Assembly (NCBI GenBank): GCA_003153275.1
Contig: PLXX01000114.1
Span: forward strand, 32,798-68,366
Source of the DNA: Nitrospiraceae bacterium
Lineage (GTDB): Bacteria; Nitrospirota; Thermodesulfovibrionia; Thermodesulfovibrionales; UBA6898
DNA: 35,569 bases
Reading direction: 5' to 3'
Shown piece by piece: positions 9,679 to 21,865 of this stretch (its first letter is position 1; the number at the start of each line of letters is the position of its first letter). The translations under genes and the position numbers were made by a program. Under the pieces are notes generated by a model. That model was not told the origin of the DNA, made no database searches, and worked only from the letters and a program-made list of their open reading frames with translations.

Positions 9679-9764
9679 GTTGCAGTTGTATAGTATCGTA
9701 AATTCAGCCCCGGGAAGTCAAATACCCCGGGACTGCAGTTCGCGTCGGCTGAATAAACTGCAAC
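9679..9764. repeat. Nested inverted repeats in the divergent PEPCK/kdsB spacer
   Basis: Three arm pairs nest around one centre: GTTGCAGT (9679-9686) with ACTGCAAC (9757-9764), TTCAGCC (9703-9709) with GGCTGAA (9747-9753), and CCCGGG (9709-9714) with CCCGGG (9726-9731). The outer loops are unequal in size, so it is an imperfect cruciform or hairpin. It lies in the leader or promoter zone of the minus-strand gene. It could be an operator, a structured leader or an old insertion; there is no ORF in it. Confidence 0.6.
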
Positions 9765-9883
9765 AACACAGAGCAACATCGCGACGCACCTTTTCAAACA
9801 GCGTTGGAGCGCGAGATGACCCACATCTTATCAGGTAGATACTTAATAATAAACAAGTAGAGCGATTTTGTCGCATTATAGTA

Positions 9884-9889
9884 TATAAT
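9884..9889 (+). promoter_or_regulatory. -10 element just upstream of kdsB
   Basis: A perfect TATAAT ends 9 nt before the GTG and 15 nt before the ATG start candidates of kdsB. No good -35 or Shine-Dalgarno sequence accompanies it. If used, the mRNA would be leaderless or nearly so. It would head the long kdsB-queC operon. Confidence 0.45.
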
Positions 9890-9898
9890 TACTTCTTA

Positions 9899-13136
<3,238 letters not shown>

Positions 13137-13144
<8 letters not shown>

Positions 13145-13715
13145 CTGCAGAAATGTCGATCAACGAAAATATATACAGAGAACCTGTTTATTTTTACTTT
13201 TGAATAGCCTGATATCCATTGCTCTCCTATACGCGGCAGCTGGTCCAGCCAGGGCCGAAACGCAGCAGGATGCATCGCCGTCTTTTACGAATAAGGATCT
13301 GGAACCATACAGGCCACCGGCAGCGGCCGAAACGGACTCACGGAGCGCTGTTGGCGCATCAGCTAAGATATCAAAAGATCATACTGCGGAAAAGCGGCAG
13401 AAGGCAGAGGAAATTGCCGGTAAAAAAGATCAGGAGTACTGGTGCAAGAAAGGCCGGCAGGTTAATAAAAGCCTGACCCTAGCAAAAGATGAGGTAGATG
13501 AACTTACAGCTCGACTTCATGAGCTTGAGACAACTGAAGCGCAGGTCATCGGAAAAAGGAAATCAAGCCTGGAAAAACAGCGTAACAAAGCCGGCAGGAA
13601 CCTGAAAGCAGCCACCAAGCGTCTCAGGGAGCGTCAGGAGACTCTGGCGGAACTTGAGCATGATGCATACCGGAACAACATCCCTCCCGGATGGCTGCAC
13701 TGCCAGCATGAATAG
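13137..13715 (+). CDS. Periplasmic coiled-coil protein, unknown function
   Basis: This 192-residue protein has a basic start, a hydrophobic core (about 17-34) and an AxA-type cleavage site near ARAE at about 41, so it is probably exported by Sec. The mature part is polar. A region at about 80-185 has heptad-like Leu spacing and charged residues (LAKDEVDELTARLHELE, then KQRNKAGRNLKAATKRLRER), which suggests a coiled coil. I recognise no family. It overlaps kdsA and kdsD by 8 nt each, so it is firmly part of the Kdo operon. A link to envelope biogenesis is inference from that place. Confidence 0.8.
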
Positions 13716-14697
13716 CGGGAAAATGCGATCTGTGAGTATGATTGATATTGCAAAAAAAGTCCTGAAGACTGAGGCTGATGCTGTCCTCGGCCTCATTGAA
13801 AAGCTTGACGAGAGTTTCGAAAGAGCAGTCGGGCTCATCTTCAGCAGTCCGGGCAAGGTCATTGTTACCGGGATGGGCAAATCCGGACTGATTGGCAAAA
13901 AAATCGCTGCAACACTCGCCTCAACCGGAACGTCTGCTTTTTTCATGCATCCGGCTGAAGCGAGCCACGGGGACCTGGGGATGGTTACAGCTGAAGACGT
14001 TGTCGTCGCGATCTCAAACAGCGGAGAGACGGATGAGCTGACCGGGCTTATCCCTTTTCTGAAAAGGTTTGACGTAAAGCTCATAGTGATGACCGGCAAC
14101 GGTTCCTCAACCCTGGCAAAGGCATCTGACGTCAGCCTCGATGTCTCGGTTGCCGAAGAGGCCTGTCCTCTCGGCATTGTCCCAACAGCATCTACAACAG
14201 CGTGCCTTGCAATGGGCGATGCCCTGGCAGTTGCCCTTTTGATCAAGCGGGGCTTTGACGAAACAGACTTTGCCTCCTTCCATCCAAGCGGAAGCCTCGG
14301 CAAGAAATTGTTCATCAAGGTGAAGGATCTGATGCATTCGGGGGACTCGCTCCCGCTTCTTTCCCCGGAAACGGCCATGACCACCGCGGTCATTACTGTT
14401 TCGTCGGGTCGCCTTGGTGTTGCGCTTGTCGCTGATACGAACATGAGACTACTGGGCGTGATTACTGACGGCGATATCCGCAGGGGTATCGAAAAATGGG
14501 GCAAGGGTTTTTTTGATCTGACTGCTGCTGATGTCATGAGCAACAATCCACGAACCATTCCAGCAGACGAACTCGCGGCAAAGGCGCTTTCGATCATGGA
14601 ACACTATTCAATCACCATCCTTATCGTTTCTGGCGAAGAGCGCTGCATTGAGGGAATCATCCACTTGCATGATATTCTGAAAAAAGGAATTGTATAG
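13708..14697 (+). CDS. kdsD: Arabinose-5-phosphate isomerase (KpsF/GutQ family)
   Basis: KdsD interconverts ribulose-5-phosphate and arabinose-5-phosphate, the first step towards Kdo. It has an N-terminal SIS sugar-isomerase domain (VTGMGKSGLIGKKIAATLAS, ISNSGET, the EACPLGIVPTASTTA region) and a pair of C-terminal CBS domains ending in GIIHLHDILKKGIV. I choose the ATG at 13708, which overlaps the previous stop as ATGAATAG. It gives 329 residues, against 328 in E. coli. The ATGs at 13723 and 13738 remain possible. The ORF-track start at 13654 is far inside the upstream gene and unlikely. Confidence 0.95.
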   Translation: MNSGKMRSVSMIDIAKKVLKTEADAVLGLIEKLDESFERAVGLIFSSPGKVIVTGMGKSGLIGKKIAATLASTGTSAFFMHPAEASHGDLGMVTAEDVVVAISNSGETDELTGLIPFLKRFDVKLIVMTGNGSSTLAKASDVSLDVSVAEEACPLGIVPTASTTACLAMGDALAVALLIKRGFDETDFASFHPSGSLGKKLFIKVKDLMHSGDSLPLLSPETAMTTAVITVSSGRLGVALVADTNMRLLGVITDGDIRRGIEKWGKGFFDLTAADVMSNNPRTIPADELAAKALSIMEHYSITILIVSGEERCIEGIIHLHDILKKGIV

Positions 14698-14701
14698 CAG
14701 C

Positions 14702-15235
14702 ATGAAGAGCGCTGAAATCATACGGAGAGCAAAAAAAATAAAGCTTCTTGCCCTTGATGTCGACGGCGTAATGACTGATGGCAGTATCATTCTTGACAAT
14801 GACGGCAATGAATACAAGGCCTTTTATGTTCGGGATGGTCATGGCATCAGAATGCTTCTTGAGGCCGGGATCACGGTTGCCATAATAACCGGCCGCTCCT
14901 CAAAGCTGGTCGTACGTCGCGCTGCAGAACTTGGTATCACCGAGGTATTCCAAAAGTGCTTTGACAAAAGATTGGCTTTTAAAAAACTCCTAGAAAAGTA
15001 CGCGCTTGAGGACACCGAGGTTGCCTATGTCGGTGATGATGTCGTCGACCTGCCAATCATGAAGCAGGTGGGTCTGCCTGTTGCAGTTGCTGATGCAGCC
15101 GAAGAAGTAAAGAGGATAGCCTGCATGACCACGAATAACCGGGGGGGGAGAGGAGCAATCCGCGAGGTCACTGACCTCATCCTCAAGGCAAAGGGTCTCT
15201 GGAAAGATCGGCTGAGTGAGTACCTTACGGCTTAA
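14702..15235 (+). CDS. kdsC: 3-deoxy-8-phosphooctulonate phosphatase (HAD family)
   Basis: KdsC removes phosphate from Kdo-8-phosphate. The small HAD fold without cap domain is clear: nucleophile and acid Asp in LALDVDGVMTDG, Ser/Thr in ITGRSS, and the metal-binding AYVGDDVVDLP. Length from this ATG is 177 residues, normal for the tetrameric KdsC family. The TTG at 14690 in the ORF track would sit on top of its AAGGA sequence, so the ATG at 14702 is preferred. It lies 4 nt after kdsD and overlaps pgsA by 20 nt. Confidence 0.95.
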   Translation: MKSAEIIRRAKKIKLLALDVDGVMTDGSIILDNDGNEYKAFYVRDGHGIRMLLEAGITVAIITGRSSKLVVRRAAELGITEVFQKCFDKRLAFKKLLEKYALEDTEVAYVGDDVVDLPIMKQVGLPVAVADAAEEVKRIACMTTNNRGGRGAIREVTDLILKAKGLWKDRLSEYLTA

Positions 15236-15758
15236 TCTTCCGACGGCGCTTACATTGAGCAGGATCGTTCTGATCCCGGTCTTTGTCCTCATGGTCTATC
15301 ACCATCCTATCCTCGGTGCCCTGGTTTTCGGGATAGCCTCTGTGACCGACTTTCTGGATGGATATCTTGCGCGTCGCTCCGGCCAGATAACAACATTTGG
15401 TATCATTATGGACCCGATTGCAGACAAGTTTCTGGTTATCTCAGCCCTGATTGTTCTGGTGGATATGGAGCGGCTGTCCGCTTGGATAGCGATCATTCTC
15501 ATCGTCCGTGACTTTCTGATAACCGCGCTCAGGGTAGTTGCCCTTTCAAAGGATATCGTGATTCCTGCCGAACTTGGCGGAAAACTTAAAACCGGCGCAC
15601 AGATTACCGGCATACTCTGCATAATTCTCATGGGAACCATATTCGACCACTTTCCTTTTGACCTCTATGACATTGGCCTGGTCTTTATCTGGCTCGCACT
15701 CTTCCTGTCCGTGTTCTCAGGAGTTCAGTATACAGTCGCCTTTTGGAGAAGAATCTGA
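15216..15758 (+). CDS. pgsA: CDP-diacylglycerol-glycerol-3-phosphate 3-phosphatidyltransferase
   Basis: PgsA makes phosphatidylglycerol-phosphate from CDP-diacylglycerol and glycerol-3-phosphate in the inner membrane. The 180 residues hold the CDP-alcohol phosphotransferase signature (DFLDGYLARRSG followed by MDPIADK, whose Asp residues bind metal and substrate). About five to six hydrophobic segments surround it. The GTG start at 15216 lies inside the kdsC 3' end. The opening LRLNLPTALTLSRIVLIP is the usual family N-terminus, which supports it. It overlaps plsY by 16 nt. Confidence 0.94.
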   Translation: MSTLRLNLPTALTLSRIVLIPVFVLMVYHHPILGALVFGIASVTDFLDGYLARRSGQITTFGIIMDPIADKFLVISALIVLVDMERLSAWIAIILIVRDFLITALRVVALSKDIVIPAELGGKLKTGAQITGILCIILMGTIFDHFPFDLYDIGLVFIWLALFLSVFSGVQYTVAFWRRI

Positions 15759-16339
15759 AGATAGTTATCCTCCCAATCATTGCTTTCTGCCTAGGGTCAA
15801 TCCCCTTCGGACTACTCATTGCAAAGGCAAGGGGAGTTGATCTTCAGAAGACAGGGAGCCGTAATATCGGCGCTACAAATGTTTTGAGAACCATGGGGAA
15901 ACTGCCGGCTCTCCTGACTCTAATTGGTGATATCGCAAAAGGGGCCTTCGTCGTGTGGATAGCGCAGTATTACGGGCTTGATGTCTTTTGGATTGGTATT
16001 GCGGGGTTTTTTGCAGTGGCAGGCCACGTCTTTTCGGTCTTTCTGCGTTTCAGGGGAGGAAAAGGTGTTGCTACGGCGCTCGGGGTTCTTTTGATTTATT
16101 CTCCACAAACATGCCTGTTTACTATTATAATATGGGCTATGACGGTTGCTGTCACCCGATATTCTTCTTTGGGGGCCCTGATCTCATTCGCCCTTCTTCC
16201 GCTCAGCATTGTTCTTCTGGATTCGCAGAAGAAACTGCCGTTTGCCCTGATCGTCTTCCTTCTGATAGCAGTAAAGCATAAAGATAATTTCCATCGATTG
16301 ATCTCCGGAACTGAGTTCAGGATCGGACAGAGACAATGA
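15743..16339 (+). CDS. plsY: Acyl-phosphate:glycerol-3-phosphate acyltransferase
   Basis: PlsY is a membrane enzyme that transfers an acyl group from acyl-phosphate to glycerol-3-phosphate, the first step of phospholipid synthesis. The 198 residues show the three family motifs: GSIPFGLLIAK, the glycine-rich SRNIGATNVLRTMGK, and the FRGGKGVATALGV stretch between helices. KHKDNFHRLISGTE ends the protein as usual. The start is a TTG inside pgsA, the only one giving the normal N-terminus. The next gene starts at its stop (ATGA). Its product feeds the CDP-diacylglycerol branch used by PgsA. Confidence 0.94.
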   Translation: MEKNLKIVILPIIAFCLGSIPFGLLIAKARGVDLQKTGSRNIGATNVLRTMGKLPALLTLIGDIAKGAFVVWIAQYYGLDVFWIGIAGFFAVAGHVFSVFLRFRGGKGVATALGVLLIYSPQTCLFTIIIWAMTVAVTRYSSLGALISFALLPLSIVLLDSQKKLPFALIVFLLIAVKHKDNFHRLISGTEFRIGQRQ

Positions 16340-18063
16340 AGCGGCTCTTTCTCGTCATGGTCATCTTCGCCTTTCTTGTTCCTGCAGCAGGGGGAGATGA
16401 TTTCTATAACAGTCAGTTGAACAAAGGGATTCAGAATTCGGACTCCTATGCCTATCTCCTTATGGGAAAGGCGGACCAGAATACAAAAGATGCGCTGAAC
16501 ATACTGAACCAAGCGCGCATTTATTCTCCGGATCTCCCGTCGATACATTTTAATCTCGCCCGAAAAAGCTTTTCATTGTTCGGATTTGGGTTCGGTCTTG
16601 GGCCCGGCTCGAGGCCGGGTTCCGGACTGCTGGAGAGCGTAGATCACCTCGTCGACGGCTTTAACGCATACTCAAGAAACTTCTGGTGGTCGTTCACCCT
16701 GTCCGGCGCTTTCTATTTCAGCTTTCTTCTTTCCTGTATCCTGTCCTATGCCGTGCTCATAGCTGTAAGACTACCCCTCGATATTCCGTTGATCACCCAC
16801 GATCTTCAGGAAAGCCCTGAGCGGGCACTCGGCCTGATCATTCTCATGCTGCTCTCAATCATAAGCCCTCTTTGTCTCCTTGCGGTCATCCTGCTCCTAA
16901 TCGGACTCTATATGCGCAAAACAGATCGTAATGTGGTATATGTATTTTTGATATTTCTGCTGTTTCTGCCCCTGCTTGTTGCTACTGCGTCGATGTATAT
17001 CAGTGTCCCTGCTTCAGGAACCATAAAGGCTGTCGTGCAGACGAATGAACTGAAAGGCAACGACTATGCAGTGGCGAACCTGGGCAAAAGCACGGGGGAC
17101 ACTGAACGCTTCTCATATGCACTCGCGCTGAAAAGGGAAGGATTTTATCGGGAGGCAATCTCCATCTATGCCGAGCTGTCTGCAAAAGCACCTGATGCCC
17201 GGGTGCTAGTCAACCTTGGCAATTGTTATGTGGGACTCTATAACTTTGATGAAAAAAATAAAAGCAATCTTGACGATGCAGTGAAGTACTACAACCAAGC
17301 GATAAGTGCAAGGCCCCTGACATCGGCATATTATAATCTCTCGCAGGTCGAAAGAGAGCTGCTCGAATTTGCGAAGGGAGCCGAATATTTCAGGGCAGCC
17401 CTGAACAGTGACCGTGCGGCGGTTACCCGCTACCGATCCATATCAGACAGACAGGTTAACCGCTTCGTAATCGATGAGATGCTGTCGATAAGTGAGCAGT
17501 GGGAGTATGCAACAAGAAAAGCGAAAAGAGGGTACACCTTCGGACTGACCATTCTGCCGCCGCCAATAATCTCTCTCATTGCCGCAGCCCTTCTCGCGGT
17601 GTTTTTCATTCTCCCGGACCGTCTCGGGCACATTGCGTACCGGTGCAGAAAATGTGGCAATGTACTCTGCAATCATTGCGAACGTGAACTGGTCATCGGC
17701 CAGATATGCTCCCAGTGTTACGGATCGCTCTTAAAACTAGCAGAGCTTGATGTCAAAGAACGGGTAGCCAGAATTCTTTCTATCTATGACGCACAGAATA
17801 AAAGAAGGGATATCCTGAAGGTTCTGTCTTTTATTCTTCCGGGAACTTCCCATATCTATGCCGGGAAGATTTTGTTCGGACTTCTTATGCTCTGGCCATT
17901 TCTGTTCTGCCTGGTCTTTCCGTTTGTCAGTGCCTTCTTTTTTCCGGGCAGCATTCTTATAAAACATACTGTCGTCAGTCTTGCAATGGCCGTGCTTGCC
18001 TTTTTCATTTATGGCATATCAAATAGTATCACGAGACGAGGAATTGCAAAGGGATGGCTTTAG
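16336..18063 (+). CDS. Membrane protein with TPR-like region and zinc ribbon, unknown function
   Basis: This 575-residue protein has a signal-like N-terminus (about 1-19), a short soluble part, and three hydrophobic segments at about 113-145, 155-185 and 192-213. A tetratricopeptide-like stretch follows (about 245-370, with NLGNCYVGLYNFD and AVKYYNQAISARP), then another membrane segment near 400-425. A CxxC-type zinc ribbon follows (CRKCG, CNHC, CSQC at about 436-460), then terminal hydrophobic segments including GTSHIYAGKILFGLL. It overlaps plsY by 4 nt and the next gene by 10 nt. I know no exact function. Zinc ribbon plus repeats suggest a scaffold, perhaps for envelope or secretion proteins. 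Confidence 0.85.
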   Translation: MKRLFLVMVIFAFLVPAAGGDDFYNSQLNKGIQNSDSYAYLLMGKADQNTKDALNILNQARIYSPDLPSIHFNLARKSFSLFGFGFGLGPGSRPGSGLLESVDHLVDGFNAYSRNFWWSFTLSGAFYFSFLLSCILSYAVLIAVRLPLDIPLITHDLQESPERALGLIILMLLSIISPLCLLAVILLLIGLYMRKTDRNVVYVFLIFLLFLPLLVATASMYISVPASGTIKAVVQTNELKGNDYAVANLGKSTGDTERFSYALALKREGFYREAISIYAELSAKAPDARVLVNLGNCYVGLYNFDEKNKSNLDDAVKYYNQAISARPLTSAYYNLSQVERELLEFAKGAEYFRAALNSDRAAVTRYRSISDRQVNRFVIDEMLSISEQWEYATRKAKRGYTFGLTILPPPIISLIAAALLAVFFILPDRLGHIAYRCRKCGNVLCNHCERELVIGQICSQCYGSLLKLAELDVKERVARILSIYDAQNKRRDILKVLSFILPGTSHIYAGKILFGLLMLWPFLFCLVFPFVSAFFFPGSILIKHTVVSLAMAVLAFFIYGISNSITRRGIAKGWL

Positions 18064-19106
18064 AAGGATCATTAACAGATTTTGGTCTGGCTGATATACT
18101 TCAGCTGATTTACTTCCAGCGAAAGACCGGGGTGCTGACGCTTACGGGAAGAATGGACCGCATACGACTCCTTTTTGTGGAAGGCAAGATCACCGGAGCT
18201 GAATCAAAGCGGCGAACCGACGACAACCGTCTGGGAAAAATACTCCTGAAAAAAGGGTTTATTAAGGAGGATGACCTGCAGGCGATCCTGGAAGAGCAGA
18301 AGAAAACCGACGCTAAAATTGGCATTTTGCTTATCAGAAAAGGTCTTGTTGAGCAGGCAATTATCCACGAAATTCTCACAAGCCAGATAAGCGAAACCGT
18401 TATACAACTCTTCGGCTGGAAACAGGGCACATATGAATTTACTGCTCAGGGAATCCCCCTGGATAAGGAGCTTGATCTTTCTCTGGATACGCAACAACTT
18501 CTCATGGACGGTCTCCGTATCGTCGATGAATGGACTTTAATCAAAGGAAAAATAGCCTTCGATACTCTCTTCAACAGGACTAATGCCGAGGACATGCAAC
18601 TGAATGAAGACGAAAAAGAGATCCTCAGTTATGTCGACGGGGAAAATGATGTGAGCACGATCATCGACCTTGCCGGAAGGGATAATTTTCTGGTATCCAA
18701 AACCCTGCTGTCCCTGCTCGACAAGGGGATTATTGAAATAATTGAGCCGGTCATTGTGAGCGATGAGATAGACGCTCTGGATGTAGCAGACAGGTGGAAT
18801 CTTATTAAGTATCTAACACCAGGCGCAATGCTGATTTCGTTGCTGCTGTCTGTTGTCGCTATGTTGCTACAGCCGCAGGGTGCATATTACCGGGAGTATA
18901 GGGCCTCAGTTAAGATCGGAGAACTGCGAGCGGGGATCGAGACATACAAAATTGAGCATGGCACATACCCGGCAGTGCTGGATGCAATCAGCGTCTCAAG
19001 AGACCCATGGCAAAGGCCGTATATATACCGTGTAGCTGATCAGTCGTTTATCCTCTTAAGTCTGGGTGCGGACGGCAAGGAAGGAACTGCCGATGATGTC
19101 TACTGA
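18054..19106 (+). CDS. DUF4388 (PATAN-like) protein with membrane segment and GspG-like C-terminus
   Basis: The 350 residues appear to be a fusion. Residues about 1-55 match the DUF4388/PATAN start ([20 protein letters not shown]), common in signalling proteins of gliding and secreting bacteria. About 58-130 ([20 protein letters not shown]) resembles the N-terminal domain of type II secretion and pilus ATPases (GspE/PilB). A winged-helix-like part follows (about 190-240). One membrane helix lies at about 257-279. The C-terminal 70 residues, ending [10 protein letters not shown] and [13 protein letters not shown], resemble the globular end of the pseudopilin GspG. A pilus or secretion-related role is inferred from the domains. 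Confidence 0.83.
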   Translation: MALEGSLTDFGLADILQLIYFQRKTGVLTLTGRMDRIRLLFVEGKITGAESKRRTDDNRLGKILLKKGFIKEDDLQAILEEQKKTDAKIGILLIRKGLVEQAIIHEILTSQISETVIQLFGWKQGTYEFTAQGIPLDKELDLSLDTQQLLMDGLRIVDEWTLIKGKIAFDTLFNRTNAEDMQLNEDEKEILSYVDGENDVSTIIDLAGRDNFLVSKTLLSLLDKGIIEIIEPVIVSDEIDALDVADRWNLIKYLTPGAMLISLLLSVVAMLLQPQGAYYREYRASVKIGELRAGIETYKIEHGTYPAVLDAISVSRDPWQRPYIYRVADQSFILLSLGADGKEGTADDVY

Positions 19107-19902
19107 AAGCTCTCGGCCCGGCAAAGCAGTTGTTCTGTTAAGCGGCGGACTCGATTCATCAACCGTACTCGCCATGGCGAGGGCAGAAGGATACAATACA
19201 TATGCGATAAGTTTTGATTACCATCAGCGGCATCGTATTGAGCTTGAGGCGGCTAAAATGGTTGCTGCCCGTCTTGGTGTACAAAAGCACCTCGTTGTAT
19301 CGTTCAATCTCAGCGCAATTGGCGGCTCCGCACTCACCACTGACATTGCGGTCCCCAAACACGGGGACGAAAGTGCGGAAACAGACCTTAGCAACGCAAC
19401 TGAGAAAACCGGAGACGGTCCGCACAGTGCTATTCCGGTGACATATGTTCCGGCTCGCAATACGATCTTTCTGTCCTTCGCTCTTGCCTGGGCAGAGGTA
19501 CTTCAGGCGGCTCATATATACATCGGTGCCAATGTTATGGATTATAGCGGTTATCCCGACTGCAGGCCGGAATATCTCACTGCATATGAACATATGGCGA
19601 ATCTCGCGACCAGGGCGGCAGTTGAGGGCAGCCTCAGATTTTCTATAAAATCGCCTCTCCTGTCCATGACAAAGTCCCAAATCATCACTGCAGGAGCGGC
19701 ACTCGGACTTGACTACGGGCTTACCTGGAGCTGTTATGACCCGCAACCTCCCGGTGCAGGCTCGCACTCTGGAGCCGGAGCGGCCTTTGGAGGCCACACA
19801 CCCTGCGGAGCCTGCGACAGCTGCAGGTACAGGCAAAAAGGTTTTACAGAGGCTGGCCTGAAAGACCCGCTAAAGCCATCATGCACTATAAAAGCAGAAT
19901 GA
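19093..19902 (+). CDS. queC: 7-cyano-7-deazaguanine synthase
   Basis: QueC turns 7-carboxy-7-deazaguanine and ammonia into preQ0, the precursor of queuosine in tRNA. The N-terminal PP-loop motif SGGLDSST binds [14 protein letters not shown] is a family signature, and the four zinc-binding Cys are present (one in SCYDPQ, three in CGACDSC). Two stretches look longer than usual: one before the [10 protein letters not shown] motif, and a Gly/Ala/Ser-rich insert of about 15 residues ([14 protein letters not shown]) between the first and second zinc Cys. Start is the ATG at 19093 (or 19096), with GGAAGG upstream, overlapping the previous gene by 14 nt. The ORF-track start at 19066 is less likely. 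Confidence 0.94.
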   Translation: MMSTESSRPGKAVVLLSGGLDSSTVLAMARAEGYNTYAISFDYHQRHRIELEAAKMVAARLGVQKHLVVSFNLSAIGGSALTTDIAVPKHGDESAETDLSNATEKTGDGPHSAIPVTYVPARNTIFLSFALAWAEVLQAAHIYIGANVMDYSGYPDCRPEYLTAYEHMANLATRAAVEGSLRFSIKSPLLSMTKSQIITAGAALGLDYGLTWSCYDPQPPGAGSHSGAGAAFGGHTPCGACDSCRYRQKGFTEAGLKDPLKPSCTIKAE

Positions 19903-19946
19903 TTTTTGATAAAATACGTTAAATATGTCAGAAGAAGGAGGGAATG

Positions 19947-20228
19947 ATGGAAGAAAGACTTTCGCATGAGGCCTTCATCAGAAAAGCTATCGTCAGCCTC
20001 AGAAAAGATAGCTTTAAGGGAATCCATACTGTTTATTCCGGGTTTAACGAGGCCTTCAAAAAATACTTCCCTGGTGAAGATCCTGTCGAAACAACCAATG
20101 CTCTTGCTGCGAATGGCAAACTTACTATACGGCCGATCAAGGGCGGCGTGATGATCTACCTTCCGGAGGATCACCCTGGAGCAGACAGCGCTGCCGATAA
20201 GGCACTCAAGAAGATGGGACTCGGTTGA
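19947..20228 (+). CDS. Small protein upstream of selA, unknown function
   Basis: About 93 residues, soluble and mixed charged. The ATG at 19944 or 19947 follows a strong AAGGAGG. The middle part (FIRKAIVSLRKDSFKGIHTV, then a FNEAFKKYF helix and a short beta-like KLTIRPIKGGVMIYL) reads like a small winged-helix fold, but this is only a guess from the predicted secondary structure. It has no Cys. It lies 44 nt after queC, and its stop overlaps the TTG start candidate of selA, so it is probably translated together with selA. Confidence 0.75.
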   Translation: MEERLSHEAFIRKAIVSLRKDSFKGIHTVYSGFNEAFKKYFPGEDPVETTNALAANGKLTIRPIKGGVMIYLPEDHPGADSAADKALKKMGLG

Positions 20229-21628
20229 CATTGGAGGACCGGAAGACTCAGCAACTCCTGTCAACGCTGCCTTCGGTTGACGAACTGCTAAAAAGTCCTG
20301 AAGGCGCTGAATGGCTTGCTGGCTATCACAGAAAGATCGTCGTTCAGTCAGTTCGGGACGTCCTGGCATTGGTTAGGAAAAACATATTGTCAGGGAGCAC
20401 TTTCGACTTTGACCGGGCTGCGGTCTCGGCTGATATTGACAGACAGATTCGCAGCAAGGCCTCATTCAGTCTCAGGCAGGTTATCAATGCAACCGGTATT
20501 GTCCTGCATACCAATCTGGGCAGGGCTGTACTTTCTGACAGGATACTGCAAAATGTTATTGCTGTCAGCAGCGGGTTTTCGAACTTGGAATATGACCTTG
20601 ATGCGGGCAGACGAGGCAAGAGGCACGTTCATACCCGAAGACTTATCAGAGAGGTGACCGGTGCAGAGGATGCCTTTATTGTCAATAACAATGCTGCCGC
20701 AGTTCTTCTTTGCCTGAATACCCTGGCAAAAGACAGGCAGGTGATCGTCTCCCGAGGAGAACTTGTCGAGATCGGAGGCTCCTTCCGGGTCCCGGATGTC
20801 ATGGCTGCCAGCAATGCCCTGCTACGCGAGGTGGGAACAACCAATAAAACCCATTTGAGGGATTACACAGATGCTGTCACCGACCAGACAGCCCTGCTGC
20901 TGAAAGTGCATCAGTCCAACTATTGCATAACAGGGTTTACCGAGGACGTCCCGGTCTCTGAACTGGTAGCTGTTGGCAAACGTCTTGACCTGCCGGTTAT
21001 GTATGACCTCGGCAGCGGTTGTCTTCTTGACCTCCGTGCATACGGCATTCATTCTGAACCCTCGGTAAGGGAAATTGTTGGCGCCGGCGTTGATCTCGTC
21101 ACCTTCAGCGGCGATAAACTGCTGGGCGGTCCACAGGGCGGAATTATTGTTGGGAAGAAGCGCTATATTGAGCAGCTCCAGAAAAATCCACTTGCACGGG
21201 CTCTCAGGGTTGACAAAATGACCATAGCTGCCTTTGAGGCTACCTTTCTGGCCTATCTTGACGAAAGACATGCCATCGCTGAAATCCCGGTGCTGCAGAT
21301 GCTTTTTCAACAGCCAGAGGAGATACGGAGTCGCGCCATCAAACTTGCCAACAGACTTAAACGACTGGTCAGCCCGCAGCACTGCAATGTAATAAAAGAT
21401 ATATCAAAAGCAGGTGGTGGCTCTCTTCCTGAGATCGAATTCACCACCTACGCCGTATCCATAAGGCCGGACCAGATCTCCGTCAATGAACTCGAACGAA
21501 GACTCCGGGCAGGAACTCCTCCGATCATAGCACGTATAAAGGACAATGCGCTTCTTCTCGACGCACGCACAATCAGCAGCAGAGAACTGCCTCTGATTGC
21601 TGCAGCAGTCGCCTCATCCCTCGGATAG
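20225..21628 (+). CDS. selA: L-seryl-tRNA(Sec) selenium transferase
   Basis: SelA converts Ser-tRNA(Sec) to Sec-tRNA(Sec) with selenophosphate, using PLP. The 467 residues are close to the 463 of E. coli. The PLP-binding Lys lies in TFSGDKLLGGPQGG near residue 298. INATGIVLHTNLGRA and NLEYDLDAGRRGKRH are family signatures. Start is TTG at 20225 or TTG at 20231; no ATG gives the full N-terminal domain. Together with selB downstream, it shows that this organism reads some UGA codons as selenocysteine. selC and selD are not in the window. Confidence 0.96.
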   Translation: MTLEDRKTQQLLSTLPSVDELLKSPEGAEWLAGYHRKIVVQSVRDVLALVRKNILSGSTFDFDRAAVSADIDRQIRSKASFSLRQVINATGIVLHTNLGRAVLSDRILQNVIAVSSGFSNLEYDLDAGRRGKRHVHTRRLIREVTGAEDAFIVNNNAAAVLLCLNTLAKDRQVIVSRGELVEIGGSFRVPDVMAASNALLREVGTTNKTHLRDYTDAVTDQTALLLKVHQSNYCITGFTEDVPVSELVAVGKRLDLPVMYDLGSGCLLDLRAYGIHSEPSVREIVGAGVDLVTFSGDKLLGGPQGGIIVGKKRYIEQLQKNPLARALRVDKMTIAAFEATFLAYLDERHAIAEIPVLQMLFQQPEEIRSRAIKLANRLKRLVSPQHCNVIKDISKAGGGSLPEIEFTTYAVSIRPDQISVNELERRLRAGTPPIIARIKDNALLLDARTISSRELPLIAAAVASSLG

Positions 21629-21865
21629 CTATAAGGCTAGAGAGTAACTGTCAGTCATTTATTGGTTGCACCTCCCGGCTCCCGGCAGCATTTTTTTACC
21701 CCCTGTAGTTCTTTTTATTGGCGCCATGTTTTCTCCTTTTCAGCCGTTGTCCGGTATTATACTATTTAATCTGTGCGGGTTCGTTGATAGAGCTAATGCA
21801 GATGAAGTGAACACATTTCGGTTGATAAAGATATTATAATGGGAGAAAAGGCGAGGTTTTTAATT

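Noticed and set aside
13563-14597. 344-codon minus-strand ORF
   Set aside because: Antisense to kdsD, which is unmistakable; the translation is Ser/Arg/Pro-rich without any family pattern.
21629-21838. selC tRNA or a clear terminator in the selA-selB spacer
   Set aside because: I could not fold a tRNA-like cloverleaf; CCCGGCTCCCGG before a T-run gives only a 4-bp stem not adjacent to the Ts.
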